The translations under genes were made by a program, and so were the position numbers. 64,000 nucleotides of DNA from Sphaerisporangium rhizosphaerae (lineage in GTDB: Bacteria; Actinomycetota; Actinomycetes; Streptosporangiales; Streptosporangiaceae), in the NCBI RefSeq assembly GCF_042665155.1, contig NZ_JBHTCG010000039.1, positions 20,485 to 84,484 of the forward strand, read 5' to 3'. Numbering within the stretch: position 1 is the stretch's first letter; the number at the start of each line of letters is the position of its first letter. The notes below the pieces were generated by a model. It made no database searches, was not told the DNA's origin, and worked only from the letters and a program-made list of their open reading frames with translations. Below are positions 1 through 8,201 of this stretch, piece after piece.

Positions 1-854
1 CGGTCCTGTACGAGACGACCGACCGCGGCGACGGCCCCTGGTGGGTGGTGCTCGGCGTGATGGCCGTGCTCATCACCGCCATGCTGGCCGCCGACGTGGT
101 CATCGCCGCCGTGCTGCGGGCCGAGCAGGTGCGCACGGCGCTGCGGGTGGCCGTCCGGGACGAGCTGCGCATGGCCGCGCCGCTCGGCGCCGCGGTCGCC
201 GCCTCGGGCACGCTGCTGGCGCTGGCCTCGCACAGCATGAACCTCGCGGCACTCGTCGTGTTCGCGGCGCCGCTGCTGGTCACCCAGGTCGCCTTCCGCA
301 AGTACGCGGGAATCCGCGCCACCTATCTGCAGACCGTGCGCGCGCTCGCCCGGGTGACCGAGGTCGGCGGGTACGTCGAGCCGGGCCACTCGCGCCGGGT
401 GAGCATGCTCTCCCTGGCGATCGGCCGCGAACTCGGGATGCCCGAGCCCGAGCTGCTGGAGCTGGAGTACGCCGCGCTCATGCACGACATCGGCCAGTTG
501 TCCCTGCGCGACCCGATCCCGGGCGGGGCGACCGTGCTCACCGATCCCGAGCAGGCGCGCAGCATCGCCGAGCTGGGCGCCGAGATCATCAGGAAGACCG
601 GCGTGCTCGACCGCGTCGCCGACATCGTGCGCCGCCAGGGCGACCCGTTCTCCGGGCCGGAGGCCCCGCCGCTCGCCAGCCGCATCATCAAGGCGGCCAA
701 CGCCTACGACGACCTGGTGGGCGGCTCCACCGACCGCGACCGGGCGGCGGCCGCCCTGGAACGGCTCCGGCTCGACGGCGGCGGCGAGTACGACCCCGCG
801 GTGGTGGAGTCCATGGCCAGGGTCATCGACCGCCTCACCCCCAGCGCTCGCTGA
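1..854 (+). CDS. Membrane-anchored HD-domain protein (5' end outside the window)
   Basis: The left edge cuts this gene: the frame is open from base 3 with no stop before it, so the true start lies outside. About 283 residues are visible. They begin with two or more hydrophobic segments, then continue into a soluble HD-type domain with a histidine followed by the metal-binding pair in MHDIGQL (near base 480). HD domains of this shape are metal-dependent phosphohydrolases, and the arrangement resembles actinobacterial HD-GYP proteins. The GYP triplet of true cyclic-di-GMP phosphodiesterases is not seen, so the substrate is open. The gene ends 131 bp before the biotin-carrier protein gene and reads in the same direction. 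Membrane location is inferred from the hydrophobic segments. Confidence 0.7.
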   Translation, partial: VLYETTDRGDGPWWVVLGVMAVLITAMLAADVVIAAVLRAEQVRTALRVAVRDELRMAAPLGAAVAASGTLLALASHSMNLAALVVFAAPLLVTQVAFRKYAGIRATYLQTVRALARVTEVGGYVEPGHSRRVSMLSLAIGRELGMPEPELLELEYAALMHDIGQLSLRDPIPGGATVLTDPEQARSIAELGAEIIRKTGVLDRVADIVRRQGDPFSGPEAPPLASRIIKAANAYDDLVGGSTDRDRAAAALERLRLDGGGEYDPAVVESMARVIDRLTPSAR

Positions 855-985
855 GCTCGGTGGCCGGCGCCTTCGAGGCGGCGACGTCGGGCGGGGGCGG
901 GTGAGGTACTCGCTCGGGGGGCGCGGGAGTGCGACGATGGGCGGGGCCTTCCGACCCGGTCGATCATTGGTTGAGGGGAGTTCCG

Positions 986-1198
986 ATGGCGGAAGTACGC
1001 GCCGAGATGGTGGCGAACGTCTGGAAGATCGAGGTCGCCGAGGGCGACGGGGTCAGCGAGGGCGACACGCTGGTCATCCTGGAATCGATGAAGATGGAGA
1101 TCCCGGTGCTCGCCGAGGACTCCGGCGTCGTGACCCGGCTGAAGGTGGCCGAGGGCGACGTCATCCAGGAGGGCGACCTGATCGCCGTCATCGAGTGA
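986..1198 (+). CDS. Small biotin/lipoyl attachment carrier protein
   Basis: This 70-residue protein is a free-standing biotinyl/lipoyl domain. The sequence shows the attachment motif ESMKMEIP with the modified lysine at residue 36 and the usual glycine-rich turns (SEGDT, QEGDL) before and after. It matches the actinobacterial single-domain carrier known in M. tuberculosis as TB7.3, a biotinylated protein of uncertain acyl-CoA carboxylase role. The ATG at 986 is chosen because GAGGGGAG lies 5 bases upstream and family members start MAEVRAEM. In mycobacteria the homologue is a neighbour of the PdtaS kinase and WhiB1, both present about 8 kb to the right, with the biotin biosynthesis operon in between. 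It is presumably a BirA substrate. Confidence 0.88.
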   Translation: MAEVRAEMVANVWKIEVAEGDGVSEGDTLVILESMKMEIPVLAEDSGVVTRLKVAEGDVIQEGDLIAVIE

Positions 1199-1328
1199 GA
1201 GCCGCCGTCAGCATGCCGCCGGCCGGGTGGCAGCAGGGTGGCAGCCGACCTCATCGCGTAACCGCCGTCGTCGTCGGATCTCGGCCGTTGTTTCGCATCA
1301 CGGTCGGCGTCGTCGATCACGGCCGTCG

Positions 1329-1709
1329 TCAGTAGTGGATGCGGGCGAGGAAGCTCTCGCGGTCGACGACGACGCGCTCGATGGTGGCGACCGCCACCGT
1401 GCGACGGTTCTCGGTGGCGGTGACCTCGAAGACCAGGCGCCTGCCGTCCACCTGGACGAGCTCGGCCGAGATCGCCACGTGCGCGCCCACCGGGCTCGCC
1501 GCGCGGTGCTCCAGGGTGACCTTGGTGCCCACCGAGGTCTGCCCGGGGGCGAGGTGGTCCCGCACCGCCCGCACGGTGGCCGCCTCAGCGAACGCCAGCA
1601 GCCGCGGCGTGCCCAGCACCGGCACATCGCCGCTGCCCACCTTCATCGCGGTGTCCCCCCGCTCGACCATGATGAGCACCTCGGCGCGCAGCCCTGGAAC
1701 GATCGTCAT
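1329..1709 (-). CDS. Hot-dog fold thioesterase (FlK-like)
   Basis: This 126-residue protein reads like the single-domain hot-dog thioesterases annotated as FlK-like or acyl-CoA thioesterases: an N-terminal segment MTIVPGLRAEVLIMVE, a helix carrying TPRLLAFAEAATV, then beta strands (SVGTKVTLEHRAA, HVAISAELVQVD, LVFEVTATENRRTVAVAT). The glutamate in FAEAA and the threonine of the TKVTLEH strand sit where the family keeps catalytic residues. The frame stays open upstream, but the ATG at 1709 is preferred because the protein then begins as family members do. It is convergent with the carrier-protein gene on its left and divergent from the BsaP-like gene on its right. The acyl-CoA substrate cannot be inferred. 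Confidence 0.8.
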   Translation of the reverse strand: MTIVPGLRAEVLIMVERGDTAMKVGSGDVPVLGTPRLLAFAEAATVRAVRDHLAPGQTSVGTKVTLEHRAASPVGAHVAISAELVQVDGRRLVFEVTATENRRTVAVATIERVVVDRESFLARIHY

Positions 1710-1796
1710 GCGGGCAAGCCTACGGTGCTGTCCGGCGCCATCCTGTTCGCGCGGTCTGGCACCACCTTCGCCGGTTGGCGGCCTTGGCGGGGATCG

Positions 1797-1997
1797 ATGG
1801 AATACGCTCTTGGCGTGAGCCCTTACTGCGACCATTGCGGACGTCTCGCGGGAGACGAGGACCACTCCGCATGTCAGGCCGCACGGCTCATGGAGCCGCC
1901 TCGCTACTGTCCGGCGTGCCGACGCCGGCTGGTGGTGCAGGTGACGCCTCGGGGCTGGTCCGCCCGTTGCGTCGAACACGGCGTTACGACTCGCTGA
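1797..1997 (+). CDS. bsaP: BsaP-like biotin synthase auxiliary protein
   Basis: This 66-residue protein contains the cysteine pairs YCDHCG, YCPACRRRL and a last cysteine in ARCVEHG, i.e. two zinc-ribbon or iron-sulfur type knuckles, plus a further cysteine in HSACQAARL. This is the pattern of the small actinobacterial protein that sits beside bioB in mycobacteria (Rv1590 type), shown to be needed by actinobacterial biotin synthase to turn dethiobiotin into biotin. The ATG at 1797 follows a GGGGA; a GTG at 1815 would give the shorter start VSPYCDHCG and is also possible. Here it is not adjacent to bioB, which lies 3.7 kb to the right on the other strand, so the link is by family resemblance and proximity. 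Confidence 0.72.
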   Translation: MEYALGVSPYCDHCGRLAGDEDHSACQAARLMEPPRYCPACRRRLVVQVTPRGWSARCVEHGVTTR

Positions 1998-2130
1998 CAC
2001 CCCGGCGCGAGTCGATACCGCCACAGGGTTTTGTGACTCCGGCGTGACCTTGTCGCGACACAAATCCGCTTGGTTGGAGAACTCTGGGGTGACGTCGTGT
2101 TGAACGCGGATTGGGGTTAGCGGGGGAGAG

Positions 2131-3927
2131 ATGGTTGCCCAAGGGACCACGCTGGCGGGACGTTACCGGCTGGACGTCCGTCTCGGTGCCGGCGGCATGG
2201 GTGAGGTGTGGCGGGGCGAGGACACCGTCCTGGCGCGCACCGTCGCCGTCAAGGTGCTTTTACCGGGTCGCATGGACGATCCCGGGTTCGCCGCGCGCTT
2301 CCAGGGGGAGGCGCGCGCCATGGCCACGATCAACCACCCGGGGGTCGTGGACGTCTACGACTACGGTGTCAGCGAGGTCCCGGGGGACGGGCCCACCGCT
2401 TACCTGGTCATGCGGTTCGTCGACGGGGAGCCGCTGGACCGGCTGCTCACCCGGCTCACCCGCATCGGCCCCGAGCCCGCCATGGAGCTCATCGCCCAGG
2501 CGGCCTCGGCCCTGCAGGCGGTGCACGACCGGGGCATCGTCCACCGCGACGTCAAGCCGGGCAACCTGCTGGTGCGCCCGGACGGCTCGCTCGTCCTGAC
2601 CGACTTCGGCATCGCCCGCGCCGACATGGGCCACCGGCTGACCGACGCCGGCATGGTCCTCGGCACGGCCGCCTACTGCGCGCCCGAGCAGGCCGAGGGG
2701 CAGCCGGTGACCCCGGCCGTCGACCTGTACGCGCTGGGCGTGGTCGCCTACGAGTGCCTGGCCGGCTACCGGCCCTTCGACGGCGACACGCCCGTCACCA
2801 TCGCGCTCAAGCACATCCGCGAGGACCCGCCCCCGTTGCCGCCCGACGTCCCGCCCGCCGTGCGGCACCTGGTCGAGCGGGCTCTGGTCAAGGATCCGGC
2901 ACGCCGGTGGCACAGCGCCGCCGAGATGAGCGTGGCCGCGCGGCAGGCCATGCGCGAGGACACCGGAGCCTCGGCCGCGGTGGCCGGGGTCACCGGACTG
3001 ACCGGCATGATCTCCGCACAGCGCACCGCGACGATGGCCGGGCACCCGCACCAGATCGCCTCGCCGGAGACCGGTGTGCGGATGAACCAGGCCGCCGGCG
3101 GCTGGGGCGAGGGCGACCGCGGGCCGGCCACCGGGCCGCCTCCGGCGTACATCATGCCGGGCCCGGCGCACGCGACCGGTGCGCACCAGGCCGGCTCGTA
3201 CCAGGCGGGCACGTACCAGGTCGGCACGCACCCGACCGGAGCGCACGCGCCTCCGGCCGTCACCGCCGCCTCCGCCCCGCCCCCAGCCCCGCGCGGGCCC
3301 CGCGGCCGCCGCGCCGCGGCTCCCAGCCGCGGCAAGGCCACCCTCATCATCGGCGTCATCGCCGCCGGGGCCGTCCTCGGCGGCGGCGGCGCGATCCTGT
3401 TCAACCAGGTCGCGGGGGCCCGCGACGCCTCGGCCGCCGGAGCGCCCCCCTCGCCGTCGGCGGATGCCCCCAGCGCCTCGCCTCCGCCCAAGAAGAGGAA
3501 TTCTCCCCGGCCGGCGGTCAGCCCGCGTGACACGGTGGCCGGGTCGGCGCACACCGAGCCGTCCCCCTCGCCCACGCCCTCTGATCCGTCGCCGTCGCCG
3601 AGCGCGACCAGGACGCGCACTCCGTCGCCGTCGCCGACCGTCAGCAAGTCCCCGGCGATCAAGAGGGTCGTGCCCGCGGTGATCAATCTGCTGCAGGCCA
3701 ACGCGGTGACCAGGCTGCGGGCGGCCGGCTTCAAGGCCAAGGTGGACATCAGCGGGGAGCCGAGCTCCGAGGGGTGCAGCCGCGTGGTCGACCAGACCCC
3801 GGCGCCGGGCACGTCCTGGGCGGTGGACAAGGTCGTGACCATCGTCGTGGAGCAGGGCATTCCCTGCGGTGACCCGAGCGAGCCCCCCTCGCCGACGCCG
3901 ACCCCCTCGGCCACCGCCACCTCCTGA
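2131..3927 (+). CDS. Transmembrane Ser/Thr protein kinase with one PASTA domain
   Basis: A 598-residue receptor kinase of the PknB family. The cytoplasmic kinase domain (about residues 10-270) shows the glycine loop GAGGMGEV (19-26), catalytic lysine K41, HRD at 138-140, DFG at 158-160 and APE at 184-186, so it should be active. A Pro/Ala/Thr-rich linker with repeated tyrosine-glycine-threonine units leads to one transmembrane helix (about 402-424), a second Pro/Ser-rich stretch, and one extracytoplasmic PASTA domain (about 510-575) that would bind peptidoglycan fragments. A second Pro/Ser/Thr-rich tail ends the protein. Most PknB proteins have three or four PASTA repeats, so this is a short sensor version. 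It stands alone, with no phosphatase or FHA partner beside it. Confidence 0.93.
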   Translation: MVAQGTTLAGRYRLDVRLGAGGMGEVWRGEDTVLARTVAVKVLLPGRMDDPGFAARFQGEARAMATINHPGVVDVYDYGVSEVPGDGPTAYLVMRFVDGEPLDRLLTRLTRIGPEPAMELIAQAASALQAVHDRGIVHRDVKPGNLLVRPDGSLVLTDFGIARADMGHRLTDAGMVLGTAAYCAPEQAEGQPVTPAVDLYALGVVAYECLAGYRPFDGDTPVTIALKHIREDPPPLPPDVPPAVRHLVERALVKDPARRWHSAAEMSVAARQAMREDTGASAAVAGVTGLTGMISAQRTATMAGHPHQIASPETGVRMNQAAGGWGEGDRGPATGPPPAYIMPGPAHATGAHQAGSYQAGTYQVGTHPTGAHAPPAVTAASAPPPAPRGPRGRRAAAPSRGKATLIIGVIAAGAVLGGGGAILFNQVAGARDASAAGAPPSPSADAPSASPPPKKRNSPRPAVSPRDTVAGSAHTEPSPSPTPSDPSPSPSATRTRTPSPSPTVSKSPAIKRVVPAVINLLQANAVTRLRAAGFKAKVDISGEPSSEGCSRVVDQTPAPGTSWAVDKVVTIVVEQGIPCGDPSEPPSPTPTPSATATS

Positions 3928-3989
3928 CCCCGCCGTCTCCGGCCGGCCCCCGCGCGCCTCGCGCGGGCCGGCCGGGGGCCGCGCGGAGG

Positions 3990-5636
3990 TCAGATGCCGG
4001 TGGTGGTGCGGGGGTAGGCGATCTCGGGGTCGGTGGCGATGTTCACCATGTACGGCACGCCCGAGTCGAACGCCCGGCGCAGCGCGGGACCGATCTCCTT
4101 GGGGGAGGTCACCAGCTCGCCGCCGCCGCCGAGCGCGGTGACGATCTGGTCGTAGCGGGTCTGCGGCCGCAGCTCGGCGGCCACGTCGTACCCGTACAGC
4201 ATCTGCATGGGGTGCTTCTCCAGCCCCCACATGCCGTTGTTGCCGCAGATCATGACGACCGGAAGGTTGTGGCGGACCAGCGTGTCGACGTCCATCAGCG
4301 AGAACCCGGCGGCGCCGTCGCCGAGCAGCAGCACGACCTGCGAGGACGGGCGGGCCAGGCGGGCGGCGATGGAGTACCCGAGCCCGGTGCCCAGGCACCC
4401 GTACGGGCCGGGGTCGAGCCAGCAGCCGGGCCTGCGCGGCTCGATGTACTTGCCGGCGTAGGACACGAAGTCGCCGCCGTCGCCGATGACCACGGCGTCG
4501 TCGGCCAGGACGCGGTTGAGCTCGCCGTAGATGCGCATCGGGTGGATGGGGTCGGCGTCGGACGACAGCAGCTCGAAGTCGCCCGCGATGGCCGTCGAGG
4601 CGGCCTCGGCCAGGTCGGCCACCCAGCGGGAGTGGGAGGCGGGAGACACCCCGGCCTCGGTGCACGCCGTGCTGAGCCCCCAGAACAGCAGCGACAGGTC
4701 GCCCGCCGCGGAGGCGGCCGTGCCGACGTGCGTGGCGAGTTGGGACGGGGCGTCGGCGAGGTGGACGACCTTGGCCAGCGGGACGCCGTCCCTGCCGCCG
4801 AAGAAGCCGTAGCCGAGGCGGAAGTCGAGCGGCGTGCCCGCCACGATGACCAGGTCGGCCTGCGAGAACGCCATGCCCCGCGCCCGGGTGACCAGCAGCT
4901 CGTGCCCGGCGGGCAGGATGCCGCGTCCCTGGCCGTTGGGGATGACCGGCAGGCGGTGGGCCTCGGCGAAGTCGCGCGCGGCCTCCTCGGCGCGGTCCAT
5001 CCACACGTCCGAGCCGAGCACCAGCACCGGCCGCTCGGCTTCGGCGATCATGCGGGCGATCGAGGCGAGGGTGTCGGAGTCGGGTTCCAGCGGCGAGGGC
5101 GTCATCGTCTCGGCCTGGTGCGCCGGCGAGGGGGAGAACAGGTGGTCCATGTAGAAGTCGAGGAACACCGGGCCGCGGTGCGGGGCGACGGCCGTGCGGA
5201 AGGCCATCTCGACGTCCTGGCCGATCGAGTCGGCGCCGCCCGCCGTGAACGCCAGCTTGGTGATCGTCTCGAACAGCGGGGGATGGTCCATCTCCTGCAG
5301 CGCGCCGGACCCCCACCGGGAGGCCGGGGCCCTGCCGCCCATCACCACCATGGGAGAACCGTTGAAATGGGCGGTGGCGACGCCGCTGACGCCGTTGGTG
5401 ATGCCGGGGCCGGCGGTCAGCACGGCCAGGCCGGGCCGCCGGGTCAGCCGTGCGGTGGCCTCCGCGGCGAACACCGCGCTCTGCTCGTGCCGCACGTCGA
5501 CGATGCGCATGTCCTCGTGGACGGCCCCGTCGTACAGGGGGAAGACATGGCCGCCCGACAGGGTGAACATGACATCGGCACCGTATGCGCGTGAGACGGC
5601 GACCGCGATGTCGCCGGCGTGTTTTGCAGACTCCAT
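3990..5636 (-). CDS. ThDP-dependent enzyme, acetolactate synthase family
   Basis: This 548-residue protein has the three-domain layout of ThDP enzymes. The N-terminal pyrimidine-binding domain carries the catalytic glutamate in RHEQSA (E51) and TAGPG. The central domain lies around residues 190-330. The C-terminal domain has the diphosphate/Mg motif that starts GDGAAGF and ends CGNN (about 436-464). Such proteins are usually named acetolactate synthase large subunit, but no small regulatory subunit gene or ilv neighbour is present, and paralogues act as oxalyl-CoA decarboxylase, 2-hydroxyacyl-CoA lyase or glyoxylate carboligase. The exact reaction is therefore open. It lies alone between the kinase (convergent) and bioB (same strand, 76 bp upstream); a role in the biotin operon is not suggested by its family. 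Confidence 0.82.
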   Translation of the reverse strand: MESAKHAGDIAVAVSRAYGADVMFTLSGGHVFPLYDGAVHEDMRIVDVRHEQSAVFAAEATARLTRRPGLAVLTAGPGITNGVSGVATAHFNGSPMVVMGGRAPASRWGSGALQEMDHPPLFETITKLAFTAGGADSIGQDVEMAFRTAVAPHRGPVFLDFYMDHLFSPSPAHQAETMTPSPLEPDSDTLASIARMIAEAERPVLVLGSDVWMDRAEEAARDFAEAHRLPVIPNGQGRGILPAGHELLVTRARGMAFSQADLVIVAGTPLDFRLGYGFFGGRDGVPLAKVVHLADAPSQLATHVGTAASAAGDLSLLFWGLSTACTEAGVSPASHSRWVADLAEAASTAIAGDFELLSSDADPIHPMRIYGELNRVLADDAVVIGDGGDFVSYAGKYIEPRRPGCWLDPGPYGCLGTGLGYSIAARLARPSSQVVLLLGDGAAGFSLMDVDTLVRHNLPVVMICGNNGMWGLEKHPMQMLYGYDVAAELRPQTRYDQIVTALGGGGELVTSPKEIGPALRRAFDSGVPYMVNIATDPEIAYPRTTTGI

Positions 5637-5712
5637 GCGGTGAACCTACCTGTTCTGGCCTCGGTCAATCCTTGGAGCCCCATCTGCGCTGATCACGAGG
5701 CCCCGGGCGAGG

Positions 5713-6711
5713 TCACAGAGCCTGCGACAGCGCCTTGATGGGCATCTTAAGGTCCGCCAGGAGCGCGAGGTCGCGTTCTGGGGAACGGCCCAGTGTTGTG
5801 AGGTAGTTGCCGACGATGATGGCGTTGACGCCGCCGAGCATGCCGTCGCGGGTGCCGAGGTCGCCGAGCGTCAGCTCGCGCCCGCCGGCGTAGCGCAGGA
5901 TGGTGCGCGGCAGGGCCAGGCGGAACGTGGCGACCGTCTTCAGCGCCTCGCGGCCCTCGACCAGGGGGTAGGAGGCGAACGGCGTGCCCGGGCGCGGGTT
6001 GAGGAAGTTCAGCGGCACCTCGTCGGGCGCCAGCTCGCCGAGCTGGCCGGCGAACTCCGCGCGCTGCTCTCTGGTCTCGCCCATGCCGATGATGCCGCCG
6101 CAGCACAGCTCCATGCCGGCCTCGCGCACCATCTCGCAGGTCTGCCACCGCTCTTCCCAGGTGTGGGTGGTGACGACGCTGCCGAAGTGGGAGCGGGCGG
6201 TCTCCAGGTTGTGGTTGTAGCGGTGCACGCCCATCTCGGCCAGCTCGTCGACCTGCCGCTGGGTGAGCATGCCGAGCGAGCAGGCGACGTTGATCTCGAC
6301 GGCCTCCCGGATGGCCTTGACGCCCTCGCGCACCTGGCCCATGAGCCGCTCGTCGGGCCCGCGCACGGCGGCCACGATGCAGAACTCGGTGGCCCCGGTG
6401 GCCGCCGTCTCGGCTGCGGCCCGCACCAGGGACGGGATGTCCAGCCACACCGACCGCACCGGCGAGGTGAACTGGCCCGACTGCGAGCAGAAGTGGCAGT
6501 CCTCCGGGCACCCGCCGGTCTTGAGGGAGACGATGCCCTCGACCTCGACCTCGGGGCCGCACCAGGCCATGCGGACCTCGTGCGCCAGGGCCAGCAGCTC
6601 GGGCAGGCGGTCGTCCGGAAGCTCCAGGCAGCTCAGAGCCTGCGCGGCCGACAACCCCTGGCCCTGGTCGAGCACCTGGGCCCGTGCGATCTCGAGGATG
6701 TCCTTGGTCAT
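5713..6711 (-). CDS. bioB: Biotin synthase
   Basis: BioB is the radical-SAM enzyme that inserts sulfur into dethiobiotin. The 332-residue protein has the SAM-cluster motif GGCPEDCHFC with cysteines at 68, 72 and 75, followed by SQSGQF, and the conserved arginine-rich and NHNLET regions that hold the auxiliary [2Fe-2S] cluster and substrate. The ATG at 6711 gives the start MTKDILEIARAQ; a longer open frame upstream overlaps bioD and is rejected. It is the last gene of a leftward operon and begins 28 bp after the bioD stop. Actinobacterial BioB needs the small auxiliary protein BsaP; a candidate for that protein is at 1797. Confidence 0.96.
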   Translation of the reverse strand: MTKDILEIARAQVLDQGQGLSAAQALSCLELPDDRLPELLALAHEVRMAWCGPEVEVEGIVSLKTGGCPEDCHFCSQSGQFTSPVRSVWLDIPSLVRAAAETAATGATEFCIVAAVRGPDERLMGQVREGVKAIREAVEINVACSLGMLTQRQVDELAEMGVHRYNHNLETARSHFGSVVTTHTWEERWQTCEMVREAGMELCCGGIIGMGETREQRAEFAGQLGELAPDEVPLNFLNPRPGTPFASYPLVEGREALKTVATFRLALPRTILRYAGGRELTLGDLGTRDGMLGGVNAIIVGNYLTTLGRSPERDLALLADLKMPIKALSQAL

Positions 6712-6739
6712 CGGTTCCGCTGCTCCCTCGTCGGTTGCG

Positions 6740-7456
6740 TCACAGACTAAGGGTTGCCCGGAACCTGGAAGGATCGAAACCCCCGCCGAGGAGGGGGCCG
6801 AGCCCGTCGTGGGCCACACCGGCGAAGGCCGCGCGGCCGAGCGCGCCCGCCCCCTCGGGCAGCGCCCCGGCGAGCGGCCGCGCGGCCAGCGTCTCCAGGT
6901 CGGTGACGTTGCTCCGTTCGGCCAGGCCGGGGTCGCGGGGCCAGGAGCCGATCACCACGCCCGCCAGGTCGATGCCCCGGCCGGCGAGCGCCTCCAGGGT
7001 GAGCGCGGTGTGGTTGAGCGTGCCGAGCCCGGCCCTGGCCACCAGCAGCACGGGGGCGTGCACGAGGCGGGCGAGGTCGGCGATCGTGGCGCCGTCCTCG
7101 TCGAAGCGCACCAGCAGGCCGCCCGCCCCCTCGACGACCACGAGGCGGTGGGTGCTCGCCAGGTCGGCGACGCGCTCGGCGACGGCGGGGAGCGAGACGG
7201 GCGGCAGGCCGGAGGCCCGGGCCGCGGCGGCGGGGGACAGCGGGTGCGGGAAGCGGCCGAACTCGAAGGTCGTGGTGACCCCGCTCAGCCGGATGACCTC
7301 GTCCAGGTCGCCCGCCTCGCCGGCCGCCACGCCGGTCTGCGCGGGCTTCACCACGGCCACCGACGCCTGGCGGGCGAGCGCCAGGGCGGTGACGGCGGCG
7401 CTCACCACGGTCTTGCCCACACCGGTGTCGGTGCCGGTGACCACCAGGATGCTCAC
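6740..7456 (-). CDS. bioD: Dethiobiotin synthetase
   Basis: BioD closes the ureido ring of dethiobiotin using ATP and CO2 in the penultimate step of biotin synthesis. The 238-residue protein begins MSILVVTGTDTGVGKT, with the Walker A loop at residues 8-16 (K15), followed by KPAQTG (the diaminopelargonate/metal site) and VVEGAGGLLV, both hallmarks of the family. Translation starts at a GTG (7456), 10 bp after the stop of the GntR regulator, so the two are likely cotranscribed. Length is normal for the family. Confidence 0.95.
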   Translation of the reverse strand: MSILVVTGTDTGVGKTVVSAAVTALALARQASVAVVKPAQTGVAAGEAGDLDEVIRLSGVTTTFEFGRFPHPLSPAAAARASGLPPVSLPAVAERVADLASTHRLVVVEGAGGLLVRFDEDGATIADLARLVHAPVLLVARAGLGTLNHTALTLEALAGRGIDLAGVVIGSWPRDPGLAERSNVTDLETLAARPLAGALPEGAGALGRAAFAGVAHDGLGPLLGGGFDPSRFRATLSL

Positions 7457-7466
7457 CGGCCCAACC

Positions 7467-8201
7467 TTAGAGCCCCTGCTGGGGCGGCCTGTGCAGGCGC
7501 GTGACGAACTTGTACCGGTCGCCGCGGTACAACGACTGGGCCCACTCGACCGGGTGGCCCTCGGCGTCGAAGGCGTGCCGGGTGAGCAGCAGCATGGGCA
7601 GGCCCACGTCCACCCCGAGCACCTGCGCGTCGTACGGGGTCGCCAGCACGGTCTCTATGGTCTCTTCGGCGTCGGTGAGCTGGACGTTGTAGGCGTTGTG
7701 CAGCGTCTCGTACAGCGAGGAGTGCATCTCGAGCTCGCGCCGCAGCCGGGAGAAGCGGCGGGCGGACAGGTGGGTGGTGTCGATCGACATCGGCTCGCCG
7801 TTGGCCAGGCGCAGCCGGTGGATGCGCAGCACGCGCCCGCCGGGGTTGATGCACAGCCGCCGGGCCAGCGTCTCGTCGGCCGTGACGTAGTCGATGTCGA
7901 GGATCTTGGTGTCCGGCTCCAGGCCGACGGCGCGCAGATCTCCGGTGTAGGAGGTGAGCTGCAGCACCTGGGCGACCTTCGGCTTGGCGACGAAGGTGCC
8001 CTTCCCCTGGATGCGCAGAAGCCGTCCCTCGACGACCAGCTCGGTGAGCGCCTGCCGGACGGTGGTGCGGGAGGTCTCGAAGCGCACGGCGAGAGCGCGC
8101 TCGGGCGGCAGCGCCGCGCCCGCGGGCAGAGACTTGGTGAGTTCCAGCAAGTTCCGTTTGACGTCGTAGTACTTGGGAATTCGGGGAGAGTCTTCCGTCA
8201 C
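7467..8201 (-). CDS. GntR/HutC-family regulator, DasR-like
   Basis: A 244-residue regulator with an N-terminal winged helix (SRTTVRQALTELVVEGRLLR, about residues 43-62) and a C-terminal UTRA effector domain. The sequence around RIQGKGTFVAKPKV, LTSYTGDLRA, RVLRIHRLRLANGEPM and YRGDRYKFV closely follows what I remember of Streptomyces DasR, the N-acetylglucosamine/glucosamine-phosphate-responsive repressor of chitin and development genes. Its start GTG overlaps the bioF stop as GTGA, and bioD follows after 10 bp, so it is firmly embedded in the biotin operon. DasR is not known as a biotin regulator, which makes the position odd. A biotin-pathway effector or simple passenger status are alternatives. 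Confidence 0.85.
   Translation of the reverse strand: MTEDSPRIPKYYDVKRNLLELTKSLPAGAALPPERALAVRFETSRTTVRQALTELVVEGRLLRIQGKGTFVAKPKVAQVLQLTSYTGDLRAVGLEPDTKILDIDYVTADETLARRLCINPGGRVLRIHRLRLANGEPMSIDTTHLSARRFSRLRRELEMHSSLYETLHNAYNVQLTDAEETIETVLATPYDAQVLGVDVGLPMLLLTRHAFDAEGHPVEWAQSLYRGDRYKFVTRLHRPPQQGL

Noticed and set aside
2260..5316. Open frame of about 1018 codons on the minus strand opposite the kinase gene and through the ThDP gene
   Set aside because: Crosses two real genes, in a wrong frame for the ThDP gene; Arg/Gly-rich, no family.
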